Shown piece after piece: positions 15,443 through 23,929 of a stretch of 64,000 bases of DNA. The notes under the pieces were generated by a model. It was not told the origin of the DNA and made no database searches. It saw nothing but the letters and a program-made list of their open reading frames with translations. Positions within the stretch are counted from its first letter, which is position 1, and each line of letters starts with the position of its first letter. Origin of the DNA: Halobacteriovorax marinus (GTDB taxonomy: Bacteria; Bdellovibrionota; Bacteriovoracia; Bacteriovoracales; Bacteriovoracaceae); the NCBI GenBank assembly GCA_002163155.1, contig MAAO01000010.1:1-64000 (forward strand), read 5' to 3'. The position numbers were made by a program, and so were the translations under genes.

Positions 15443-15560
15443 AAAGATATAAACTACAAAGGCTCAAGTTAATTAAAGAAACGAAGGCCTTTTAAGTTGA
15501 ATAAATGTATTTTATAAAATTTTCGAGTAATATTTTATCTCACAATGGGGCGTTGTTCAT

Positions 15561-18029
15561 ATGAGTTTCAAATTAAAGAAATTAGTGTCTATTATTCTGT
15601 TTTTTATTTCCACTTCTTTATATGCACAAACTCAGACAAGCCCAGGCAGTGCCTTTCAGAATTTTTGTGAGAACATTGATACTTTTCACCCAATGCACAG
15701 GCTAACCTTAAGCACAATTCTTCAAGTAACAAAGGAACAAGACTGTAAAAAATCATCAAAAATACTTGCGAACCTAGAGAATTTTGCATCCATTGGTTTT
15801 GTAACGACCTTGCTTCCTTTTTCAGATCTAACTCAACTAAAAGGTTTGTACCTTTATCAAACCCTTGCGAGTGATACTGAAGAGTTAAAAAACCTTCGCT
15901 CTTTAAAATTCTTAGCTCTCGCAAATTATTTTAAATATGAAAAAGTTCAAAGTGACATATCGGTTTTAAAAAACCTTACAAACCTTGAAGTACTAAACCT
16001 AACAGGATTTCCAATTACTGATTACAAAGTAATCGGATTATTAAAAAATATTAAATCTATAAAATTAGATGGGCATAATGATGTTACAGACTTAGATTTT
16101 CTAAGTAACCTAGATTCATTAGATGAGTTCTCCCTACAGTGCACAGACCTTTTCAAAGATATTGTCTCAGCAAGAGATCTTACAAGTCCTCACCATATAG
16201 TAGGTACACCTCCCCCCCCATGCTTAAATACTTCATTAAAAGACATAAGCGCTCTTTCAAAATTTAAGGGATTAAAATTATTAAACTTAAATAGTCAATT
16301 CATACAGGACATCTCTTTCATCAAGGAACTTAAAAGCTTACAAGTCTTAAAGCTAGACCTTGTTCCAATTCTTGATTTTTCTCCATTAGAAAACTTACCG
16401 CTATTATTTCTCAGTTTATCTAGAATTTCTCAAAATAAAAATCCCACGTTACCCTATAGAAAAAAACTAGGCTTATATAAAAAGAGAAACTATTCTCCAG
16501 TCTATAAACTTAAGTCACTTGAGAACTTGAACGTGGCGGGAAGTCATCCTAAAGAACTAATTGGCATTAAGAAACTCACATCTCTAAATGCTCTAGATAT
16601 ATCTTCAGACATACTTCCAAAGAATTTGATTTTTTTAAAGGGATTATCGAATCTAACTTATTTAGTAATAAATTCTACAACTAAAAATGGGCATGATCTT
16701 TTAGATGTGAATATACGAAACAGAAGTGATTTAGAAGATATTAGTATTTTAAAAGAATTTAAGTCCTTAAGAGTCCTTTGGCTTCGTGGTCATAAGATTA
16801 AAAATATTAGTTCATTAACAGAACTTAAAGAATTAGCTGATCTCAATCTTTCCCATAATTTCATTTCAAATATAGATCCCTTGAGTGAACTTACAAAATT
16901 AAGGTCACTAGCAATAGACAGGCTTTATAATTCAGTCAATGAAAGTGATGAGCTACAGCTATCAAAACCCATAACAGATATAAATGCGCTTAGTAGACTA
17001 ACAAGACTAAATGTACTAAGCCTTGAGAACCAAGGAATTAAAACAATAATTCCATTAATGTCACTTGCCGGTCTTCGCGTGCTAAAACTCTCTGGAAATA
17101 ATAAAATTTCAAACATAGAAGCAGTGAGGAATATGGCATTTCTCAATACTTTCTCATTTTCATGTATGAATGTAACACCTCACCTATCTGACCCATTTAC
17201 TCAAAAAAAAATTACTCCATGTGATAATCCTATCCTTGAAGACATTTCACCTTTAAAAAATCTAGCATGGCTCTCTTACATAGATTTGAAATACAACAAT
17301 ATAAAAGACCTCTCTCACTTAAGGAATTTAAGCCAGATTCGTTTATTGAAGATTAATGGAAATAAAATTACAAATATTAAACCATTAAGTGATTTATTTC
17401 ATATATCCGGACTGGATATTAGCGATAACTTAATTGAAGATCTTAGACCAATTGCAAATCACATGGCCTTGTCGAGCCTGAACGCAGCAAGGAATCCAGT
17501 AAGATTATGGCCAAATTTAAAAGATCAAGCCTATCTTATGTCATTAGACCTTAGCTCAACTGGCTTAAAGGATCTTAGTATTATTTCAAAAAATGGTAAA
17601 CTTGATACATTAAATCTATATGACAATAACATTTCAGACTTATCTCCACTTAACAGACTTCAATATCTTAGTTACATCGACATAACTGATAACAATATAG
17701 AAAGCTTAGATCCGTTGAATAACTCGAAGCAACTTGAAATTATCAAAGCTCGTAATAATAATATTTCAGATATATCTTCTTTAAGATTACCATCTCTTAT
17801 AACCTTATTCTTGAATGGAAATTCTATTTCTGATATTTCGAACCTAAGAAGTATGCAAAGATTACTTACTCTTGGAATTGATGATAATTTAGTAAGTGAT
17901 TTAACACCTCTTAGATTTATGACTAGCCTAATGAAATTCACAGGAGAGGGCAATCCGATAAAAATAGAAAGCTGCCCATTGAATTCAAGTGTTGAGGTAT
18001 TAAATATTTTTTGCGCAAGTTACTTTTAA
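15561..18029 (+). CDS. Secreted SDS22/internalin-type leucine-rich repeat protein
   Basis: This 822-residue protein has a signal peptide (cleavage after YA, about residue 22) and a cysteine-bearing cap (PGSAFQNFCENI ... EQDCKK). The rest is mostly ~22-residue repeats of the form LxxLxxLxLxxNxIxDISPL, typical of internalin and SDS22 repeats, which build curved protein-binding surfaces. Two cysteine pairs interrupt the series (around residues 195-220 and 535-555). There is no membrane anchor or sorting signal, so it is secreted or periplasmic. It is a paralogue of the gene at 18650 over its whole length. The ATG lacks a strong ribosome site (GGGGCG upstream), and no better start exists before the signal peptide. 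Confidence 0.85.
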   Translation: MSFKLKKLVSIILFFISTSLYAQTQTSPGSAFQNFCENIDTFHPMHRLTLSTILQVTKEQDCKKSSKILANLENFASIGFVTTLLPFSDLTQLKGLYLYQTLASDTEELKNLRSLKFLALANYFKYEKVQSDISVLKNLTNLEVLNLTGFPITDYKVIGLLKNIKSIKLDGHNDVTDLDFLSNLDSLDEFSLQCTDLFKDIVSARDLTSPHHIVGTPPPPCLNTSLKDISALSKFKGLKLLNLNSQFIQDISFIKELKSLQVLKLDLVPILDFSPLENLPLLFLSLSRISQNKNPTLPYRKKLGLYKKRNYSPVYKLKSLENLNVAGSHPKELIGIKKLTSLNALDISSDILPKNLIFLKGLSNLTYLVINSTTKNGHDLLDVNIRNRSDLEDISILKEFKSLRVLWLRGHKIKNISSLTELKELADLNLSHNFISNIDPLSELTKLRSLAIDRLYNSVNESDELQLSKPITDINALSRLTRLNVLSLENQGIKTIIPLMSLAGLRVLKLSGNNKISNIEAVRNMAFLNTFSFSCMNVTPHLSDPFTQKKITPCDNPILEDISPLKNLAWLSYIDLKYNNIKDLSHLRNLSQIRLLKINGNKITNIKPLSDLFHISGLDISDNLIEDLRPIANHMALSSLNAARNPVRLWPNLKDQAYLMSLDLSSTGLKDLSIISKNGKLDTLNLYDNNISDLSPLNRLQYLSYIDITDNNIESLDPLNNSKQLEIIKARNNNISDISSLRLPSLITLFLNGNSISDISNLRSMQRLLTLGIDDNLVSDLTPLRFMTSLMKFTGEGNPIKIESCPLNSSVEVLNIFCASYF

Positions 18030-18055
18030 ACTATCTTATTTCTTATAATAAATGA

Positions 18056-18085
18056 AAGCCGAGACACGATACATCTTCTCGGCTT
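18056..18085. terminator. Bidirectional terminator between convergent genes
   Basis: AAGCCGAG (18056-18063) pairs perfectly with CTCGGCTT (18078-18085), between the leucine-rich gene and peptide copy 3. Confidence 0.65.
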
Positions 18086-18105
18086 ACTATCCCTTAAATT
18101 TTAAA

Positions 18106-18402
18106 CTACAGTCTATAACAAGAAAATACTCTACAGCTATATGGTTCGTAAGAGTAATCTCTACAGAAGTTAACTGCCATTCTAGCGGCCTGAGCACGTG
18201 ATCTAGCTTGTCCTACACCACCTGAACCATCAATGGCCTGGGCTTCACATTCCCAACCACCATAGAACTTGTTACCAGTCTTTAACATTTGTTCTAGTGT
18301 TTCAACATTCTCCATTGAAATCTCGATTTTCTTACCTTCTATTTGTGCACCGAAAGTTGAAAAAGTTGCTGCAAGTGCGATTAGTGTCATTAGTTTTTTC
18401 AT
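18106..18402 (-). CDS. Small secreted cysteine-containing peptide, copy 3 of 4
   Basis: This 98-residue copy has the same four cysteines, with substitutions Phe for Leu at 17, Ile for Met at 57, Ser for Ala at 60 and Asp for Asn at 82. The sigma-54 core promoter is retained, but the DNA further upstream is the most diverged of the four copies and lacks a clean palindrome. It may therefore respond differently to the activator. It lies between the two leucine-rich genes on the opposite strand. Confidence 0.8.
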   Translation of the reverse strand: MKKLMTLIALAATFSTFGAQIEGKKIEISMENVETLEQMLKTGNKFYGGWECEAQAIDGSGGVGQARSRAQAARMAVNFCRDYSYEPYSCRVFSCYRL

Positions 18403-18460
18403 TTTGTATCTCCGTAAATTTGATGATTCGTTAGTGAATCTTTGTTAGTTACTTTTATAT

Positions 18461-18479
18461 AAAGCACGATAGGGGCCAA
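18461..18479 (-). promoter_or_regulatory. Sigma-54 (-24/-12) promoter, peptide copy 3
   Basis: Minus-strand TTGGCCCCTATCGTGCTTT keeps GG-N10-GC. Upstream, only degenerate purine-rich half-sites (about 18515-18545) stand where the other copies have a palindrome. Confidence 0.6.
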
Positions 18480-18649
18480 AGTTGGCACGTAAGAAAATCA
18501 ACAACTTAGAACAACGGGAAGGAGTAGATGGGTAGACATTCTCCCCTAGTACGGGAAAAAGTCCTTATTTTATGAAAAAAATTCATTTAGTTATGATCCG
18601 ATCCAGCTTTTTGGTAATGTGATGATTCAAAATTTTAGGAGTCGTTAGT

Positions 18650-21445
18650 ATGCTTTTCAATATAAAGAAGTTGATTTTTATATTCGTTGTTTATCTATCA
18701 GCCGCAACAAGCGCGCAGATGATACAAACTCCTGGATCGGCTTATAAACACTTCTGCGAAAATATAAACAACTACCCACCTTTTCATATGGAGACTGTTA
18801 AATCTATTACAATGTTTACACAGGAAAGAGACTGTACAAAAGCAGCAGAAAAACTGGCCCTTCTTGAAGAAATAAACATTCCAACAATGATAACCACGTT
18901 TTTTCCTTTTTCAGACTTAACAAAGCTTAAAAGAATACACCTTCTAGGCAACTTTGCTATCGATCTTAATCAATTGCAGAACCTCAAATTACTTAATAGC
19001 CTACAAATTGCGAATTTCTCAAAATCATATATGCCACCTGTTGATCTAAGTCCTCTCCTAGAGCTTCCAAACTTGACAAATTTGGACCTGACAGGGATTC
19101 AGGCCTTAGATCCCACTGTGATCGGGGAACTCACTTCTCTAAGAGGTTTAGTAATAGATGGTTTAAAAGGAATTAAGAGTTTAAACTTTATTTCAAACCT
19201 AAAAGAACTTAGAAGTTTTTCTTATGAATGTTCCGATTTATTTGATCAAAGCGAATTAAATTCACTGATAAAGAATCCTCAAGACATATTAAATTTAGAA
19301 TTACCAGATTGCTACTCATCAGAACTAGAAGATATTTCAGCTCTAAGTAACTTTACTTATTTAACTTATCTAAATTTAAACTTTCAATTTATTAATAATA
19401 TCTCATCATTAAAAACGTTAACTAAACTTGAAGGACTTCAATTAAAGCTTGTTCCAGTTAAAGATTTTTCTCCAATTAAAGATCTAAAACTAAAGCAGCT
19501 CAGTATAGGAAAAATTTCTAGAATAGGTTCAAGAAGTGGATGGAGAAGATTTCAATCAGGACTTTATTCAGAAAGAGATTTATCTCCAGTTTTTAATATC
19601 AAGACTCTTAAAGTTTTAGATCTATCCGGTAATGGGTATTATGAAATAAAAGGAGTTAACAAATTAAAGGAATTAATAAGTTTAGATATTTCAAGTGATG
19701 TCTTTGGAGAGGATCTTAACTACCTGTCAGGCTTAAATAAACTTGAATCATTATCAGCAATTGCGAAACTACCAACAGGAGAAGAGTACTCAGATGGTTC
19801 TTCTATAAATTGGACGTTTTTAACAGATATAAGTGTACTAAGAGAATTTACGAACCTAAAAGAGCTATACTTGCGTGGTCATAGCGTTAAAAATATTTCA
19901 CCACTAAGTAATCTAACAAAATTAAAACACCTTTCACTTTCAAATAATCTAATTAGTGACATATCACCACTTACAAATCTAAAGAAATTAAAAATGCTAG
20001 ATATTTCAAGATCTGCAATTCCAAAAAGTGAATCAATACCGGCCATAACGAACATTATGCCTTTAGTGAACTTAACTAGACTTGAGGAACTCACTTTAAA
20101 TTACCAAGATATTTCTAACATTACTCCCTTAATGCCACTAGCAAACTTAAAGACCTTATCGTTAGATGGAAATAATAAGATTAATAATATTGAAGCTCTT
20201 AAGTACATGCAAAACCTCAGGATCTTTTCTTTTTCTTGTGTAAAAGTTTTTTCTCCCGAAATAGGATTCTCTTCGGAGATCATCAATCAAAATATGACAA
20301 AGTGTGACAAACCAATTCTAACAGACCTCTCTCCATTAAAAGATCTCGTATGGCTACTTTCTATTAATTTATCCTTTAACAATATCGAAGACATTACTCC
20401 ATTAAAAAACCTTAGATATTTAAGAGATCTTAGAATAAATGGAAATAAAATTAATGACATCTCAACATTAGAAAACTTACAGTATCTAAAGGTATTAGAT
20501 TTATCAGAAAACAATGTCATAGACATCACTGCTATTGAAAAATTAGAAAATCTGACATCTTTAGATGCTTCTACTAATCCTATAAGTAAATGGATTAATT
20601 TTAAATTAAATCCATACTTAACTTCCATAAATCTATCATCGACAAATCTATCTTCACTTAAAATTCTAGAGGATTTATCATTCCTACAACTACTAAGTAT
20701 AAATGATAATGAAATAACAGATTTTTCTCCTATCGCTAACTTTGTAACTCTTAGAACACTTTCTGCTAATAAAAATAAGATCAGTGATTTAATCGATTTG
20801 AATAAACTCAGCCAACTAGAAGTTCTTCAATTAAGTGAGAATGATATTTCTGATATTACACAATTAAATATACCTTCTTTAAAATTTCTAAATCTTAGTA
20901 AGAATAATATTTCAAGTATTGAATCACTTGCAAAACTAAGAAACTTATCTCTACTTTACCTTGATAATAATAATGTAAGAGACATTATGCCACTATATAA
21001 GCTGCCCTTAACCTCTGTGAACTTAAGTAATAATGTTATTGAAGAAATAGGACCTTTAAGTGAATCCATTATAATCTGGACACTTGGACTCTCAGGCAAT
21101 CCCATTAAGAATATTGCCTCGTTAAGTTCTCTAGAAAATCTATCAAATCTAACACTAAGTAATACACTAGTTACAAACTACGATGTTCTTCATATGCTCC
21201 CTGAACTATCAGACTTAGACGTTTCTAACCAGAACTTAAACAGCCTTGATGCATTTGTTGGACTGGATCTTGGATATTTTAACTTTAGTAATAATAATAT
21301 TGTCGATGCTACTCCTCTACTAAGGATTATAGACACTGGAGATATAGAGGGTGATAACAATCCAATTTCCAGTGAATTATGCCCACTCAATTCGGAAAGT
21401 ACTTCTATTAATTATTTCTGTTCTAATATTGTAAGTAATAACTAG
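18650..21445 (+). CDS. Secreted SDS22/internalin-type leucine-rich repeat protein, paralogue
   Basis: This 931-residue protein has a signal peptide (cleavage after SA, about residue 23), then the same cap as its neighbour (TPGSAYKHFCENI ... ERDCTK) and a long run of ~22-residue SDS22-type repeats with NxIxDI(T/S)PL. The alignment to the 822-residue paralogue runs end to end, including the cysteine interruptions and the terminal CPLNS segment. The extra ~110 residues are added repeats near the C-terminus. AGGAG precedes the ATG. The pair looks like a tandem duplication separated by peptide copy 3. The binding partner is unknown. Confidence 0.87.
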   Translation: MLFNIKKLIFIFVVYLSAATSAQMIQTPGSAYKHFCENINNYPPFHMETVKSITMFTQERDCTKAAEKLALLEEINIPTMITTFFPFSDLTKLKRIHLLGNFAIDLNQLQNLKLLNSLQIANFSKSYMPPVDLSPLLELPNLTNLDLTGIQALDPTVIGELTSLRGLVIDGLKGIKSLNFISNLKELRSFSYECSDLFDQSELNSLIKNPQDILNLELPDCYSSELEDISALSNFTYLTYLNLNFQFINNISSLKTLTKLEGLQLKLVPVKDFSPIKDLKLKQLSIGKISRIGSRSGWRRFQSGLYSERDLSPVFNIKTLKVLDLSGNGYYEIKGVNKLKELISLDISSDVFGEDLNYLSGLNKLESLSAIAKLPTGEEYSDGSSINWTFLTDISVLREFTNLKELYLRGHSVKNISPLSNLTKLKHLSLSNNLISDISPLTNLKKLKMLDISRSAIPKSESIPAITNIMPLVNLTRLEELTLNYQDISNITPLMPLANLKTLSLDGNNKINNIEALKYMQNLRIFSFSCVKVFSPEIGFSSEIINQNMTKCDKPILTDLSPLKDLVWLLSINLSFNNIEDITPLKNLRYLRDLRINGNKINDISTLENLQYLKVLDLSENNVIDITAIEKLENLTSLDASTNPISKWINFKLNPYLTSINLSSTNLSSLKILEDLSFLQLLSINDNEITDFSPIANFVTLRTLSANKNKISDLIDLNKLSQLEVLQLSENDISDITQLNIPSLKFLNLSKNNISSIESLAKLRNLSLLYLDNNNVRDIMPLYKLPLTSVNLSNNVIEEIGPLSESIIIWTLGLSGNPIKNIASLSSLENLSNLTLSNTLVTNYDVLHMLPELSDLDVSNQNLNSLDAFVGLDLGYFNFSNNNIVDATPLLRIIDTGDIEGDNNPISSELCPLNSESTSINYFCSNIVSNN

Positions 21446-21454
21446 AGTTATAAG

Positions 21455-21480
21455 AGTGGCCCAATATAAAAAGGGCCACT
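21455..21480. terminator. Bidirectional terminator between convergent genes
   Basis: AGTGGCCC (21455-21462) pairs perfectly with GGGCCACT (21473-21480), separated by an A-rich loop. Confidence 0.7.
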
Positions 21481-21491
21481 TATGTCATGAA

Positions 21492-22178
21492 CTAAAAGTT
21501 TAATCTTTTAATATTCGAATCATCTAATTCATCATTAAACAATTGATTCGACTCCTCACCCTCTAACAAATCAGACTTGTACTGCTTCAGTATATTTCCT
21601 ATTGCCACTAGAATTGATTCATTACTGGCAAAGTAACATTTCTTCCCATTCGGTATTATATATCCCTCTTGATCTATTCTTTGGTAGTAGTTAGACTTTG
21701 GATTTTGATTTGCTGTCTCAATATGAATAGAGTATTTACTTCTAATATGAGCTCCACCACTTTCAAGTATGCTCTCAAGATTTCCACTTCCTGCATCTAA
21801 TTCATCGAATACATATTGCCTTTTCAAATATAGATTAGATATTTTAAACTCTGCAAGCGTTACAGGATGTAGAGCAATGTCTTCATAGGCCTGAATGATT
21901 TCAGATAATTTCTCCTGTATAAGCTGCTCCTTGTTTAGTTCTACTAAACTTCTTACTTCGATAAATGCGCACTCTTGATTTTCTTTAGCAATTTTCAGAT
22001 AATTCAAAATTAGCTTTTTTTGATCAGTATCTTCAGTACTTATTGAAGTTGAGCTGTTCTCAACCTTAGCTTGAACTCTTATACTGGATACATACTCACC
22101 TTGAACTCCATTAAGCTCTAATCCATTCACAAGAGGCGATAAAGCAGCTAGCGCTGGTAATAATATTCTAATATTCAT
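21492..22178 (-). CDS. Exported protein of unknown function
   Basis: This 228-residue protein has a hydrophobic N-terminus (MNIRILLPALAALSPLVNG) that reads as a signal peptide. The mature part is mixed alpha/beta with two cysteines, one in QECAFIEV (about residue 73) and one in GKKCYFASNES (about residue 183), possibly disulphide-linked. The C-terminus is acidic. I recognise no family. A GGAGAAATG context precedes the start. It lies just downstream of peptide copy 4 on the same strand, beyond that gene's terminator, so it is probably transcribed separately. Confidence 0.65.
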   Translation of the reverse strand: MNIRILLPALAALSPLVNGLELNGVQGEYVSSIRVQAKVENSSTSISTEDTDQKKLILNYLKIAKENQECAFIEVRSLVELNKEQLIQEKLSEIIQAYEDIALHPVTLAEFKISNLYLKRQYVFDELDAGSGNLESILESGGAHIRSKYSIHIETANQNPKSNYYQRIDQEGYIIPNGKKCYFASNESILVAIGNILKQYKSDLLEGEESNQLFNDELDDSNIKRLNF

Positions 22179-22208
22179 AATTCATTTCTCCATTTTAATT
22201 ACAAAAAA

Positions 22209-22230
22209 AGGAGCAGTTTTACACGCTCCT
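22209..22230 (-). terminator. Terminator of peptide copy 4
   Basis: On the minus strand AGGAGC and GCTCCT pair around a ten-base loop and are followed by seven T residues. Confidence 0.75.
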
Positions 22231-22269
22231 TATTTATATTTAATTTATTTTAGTATTAAATTGTTCTTA

Positions 22270-22566
22270 CTACAGTCTGTAACAAGAAAAAACTCTACAG
22301 CTGAATGGCTCGTAAGAGTAATTTCTACAGAAATTTACAGCCATTCTAGCGGCCTGAGCACGTGATCTAGCTTGTCCTACACCACCTGAACCATCAATGG
22401 CCTGTGCTTCACATTCCCATCCGCCGTAGAACTTGTTACCAGTCTTTAGCATCTGCTCTAGTGTTTCAACGTTCTCCATTGAGACTTCAATTTTCTTACC
22501 TTCAATTTGTGCACCTAAAGTTGAAAAAGTTGCTGCAAGTGCGATTAGTGTCATTAATTTTTTCAT
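22270..22566 (-). CDS. Small secreted cysteine-containing peptide, copy 4 of 4
   Basis: This 98-residue copy has all four cysteines, with Val for Ile at residue 28, the Ile57/Ser60 variants shared with copy 3, and Phe for Tyr at 88. The leader, CGGAG site, sigma-54 promoter and upstream palindromes are all present. The mix of variants suggests copies 3 and 4 share a more recent ancestor in the core, while copies 1, 2 and 4 share the control region. That pattern is consistent with gene conversion. Confidence 0.8.
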   Translation of the reverse strand: MKKLMTLIALAATFSTLGAQIEGKKIEVSMENVETLEQMLKTGNKFYGGWECEAQAIDGSGGVGQARSRAQAARMAVNFCRNYSYEPFSCRVFSCYRL

Positions 22567-22623
22567 TGTGTTTCTCCGTAATTTTTTGATTCGTTAGTGA
22601 ATCTTAGTTAGTTACTTTTATAT

Positions 22624-22642
22624 AAAGCACGAACTGGGCCAA
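22624..22642 (-). promoter_or_regulatory. Sigma-54 (-24/-12) promoter, peptide copy 4
   Basis: Minus-strand TTGGCCCAGTTCGTGCTTT keeps GG-N10-GC. Confidence 0.62.
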
Positions 22643-22694
22643 AACTGGCACGGAGTAAAAACAGTATGTTTGCGGCGCAACAGATACTAAGTGA

Positions 22695-22729
22695 GGAGGA
22701 ATTCCTTCCATAATTGAGGAAAAGTTCCT
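22695..22729. promoter_or_regulatory. Tandem palindromes, candidate activator sites (copy 4)
   Basis: GGAGGAATTCCTTCC (22695-22709) begins 52 bp upstream of the promoter, as in copy 1. A second inverted repeat, GAGGAAAAGTTCCT, is centred about 20 bp further upstream, as in copy 2. Confidence 0.48.
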
Positions 22730-22866
22730 ATCTAGATAGATTTAGGAAAGTCTACAAATAGAGTTAGAGGTATTTTAGTAAGGACTATACTGTAGAGTTA
22801 TAAGAGGAGACTAATGAAGGTTTCAAGAGAACCGTATTTAACCAATACTTATCACACTTAAAAAAG

Positions 22867-22891
22867 GATAGGACGAATTACGCCCCATCCA
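22867..22891 (-). terminator. Terminator of the 142-residue exported protein gene
   Basis: On the minus strand GGATGGGGCG pairs with CGTCCTATCC (two G-T wobbles) around TAATT, followed by six T residues. Confidence 0.65.
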
Positions 22892-22919
22892 TTACACCTT
22901 CTCTCAATATATAAGCTAA

Positions 22920-23348
22920 TTACAAAATTCGTTCAATCACTAAGTCATACTTACTTTTGAAATTCTCTACATCAACATCATCACCAAGAACTGAACATAC
23001 TTCCCCGGCCTTTAGTCTAAAAGTTCCAGTTAGAGATCCTCTCTGTGTATTTCTCATGTTGATAGTGTCTTGATCTACCCTAACGATTAGAGATGGAACA
23101 CTAAGATTCATAATCTCAACATCCCTACCATTTTCCGTAAGAGAAACCATGTACTCTTTTGCTGAAAAATCTTCTGAATCATATTGCCAATAGAAGTTAA
23201 CAACTGCGTATGTTTCCTGTGGATCGACAAAGAGACATCTAGAAAAACTAGGACCCCGCACATGAGAGACTTCCACATGGGAAACTTCTCCAGCATTAAT
23301 GTTCAAAGTGAATAAAAATAAAATGAATGTAAAATAAAGTTTTTTCAT
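22920..23348 (-). CDS. Exported protein of unknown function
   Basis: The start is placed at the ATG at 23348, where AGGGAG precedes it and a signal peptide begins (MKKLYFTFILFLFTLNINAG); the frame runs further upstream to 23444 without coding sense. The product is 142 residues. The mature part is beta-rich, with SHVEVSHV after cleavage and two cysteines (RCLF, EVCSVL) that may pair. No family is recognised. It is a single gene with its own terminator, divergent from the ABM gene. Confidence 0.65.
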   Translation of the reverse strand: MKKLYFTFILFLFTLNINAGEVSHVEVSHVRGPSFSRCLFVDPQETYAVVNFYWQYDSEDFSAKEYMVSLTENGRDVEIMNLSVPSLIVRVDQDTINMRNTQRGSLTGTFRLKAGEVCSVLGDDVDVENFKSKYDLVIERIL

Positions 23349-23548
23349 AATCTCCCTCTTTTTCCACTTACAAAGCAAAGATGATGCCAATTCCCTAGTG
23401 AATAAAACCAAGAGCTTGAGTCGATCAAGAAGGACTTGTTTCATATAAGGAACACTCTTGTTGTATTTAAAGGGGTACTTTCTAACGAACTTTACTTAAA
23501 TTACGCCGTATTTTATAATTGGTTAATTCAATCTAATTGCGAGGTCAC

Positions 23549-23848
23549 ATGCATACTTTCATTATAAACATAACCATAAGGCCTGAATGTATATCTATCT
23601 TTGAAAAGTCTATGGAAAAACTATGTGAGGTAGCAAAAAAGAATGGATGTAATAGTTTTCAAATTTGCCGACCAAAAGATAGCAGTAATACCGAGTACGT
23701 TTTTATAAGTCAGTGGAAAAATGAGCAAGAGATGGCCACGTTTAGCTCTGATCCACAGGCCATTCAAATCAATGAAGAGAACAAAAAAGCAGATATTTTT
23801 CTTACTCCTCCTACTGTAAATGAATATTCAGTCATCATAAAGTCCTGA
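23549..23848 (+). CDS. Antibiotic biosynthesis monooxygenase (ABM)-like protein
   Basis: This 99-residue protein fits a single ferredoxin-like ABM domain. It has an N-terminal strand (HTFIINITIRPE), a helix, a CNSFQICRP strand, a YVFISQWKNEQEMATF segment with the Trp-x-(N/D) typical of the family, and a final strand. ABM proteins such as YgiN act as small dimeric oxygenases or quinol/aldehyde-handling enzymes; the substrate cannot be told. I prefer the ATG at 23549 (GAGG four bases upstream) to the in-frame TTG at 23537. It is cytoplasmic and monocistronic. Confidence 0.75.
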   Translation: MHTFIINITIRPECISIFEKSMEKLCEVAKKNGCNSFQICRPKDSSNTEYVFISQWKNEQEMATFSSDPQAIQINEENKKADIFLTPPTVNEYSVIIKS

Positions 23849-23929
23849 GTAATTATGATATAATTAAGAATTGCGAAACAATTGAAACTTAATGTAGAAC
23901 AGATTGTCGTTACTTTTGGATAATTAATA

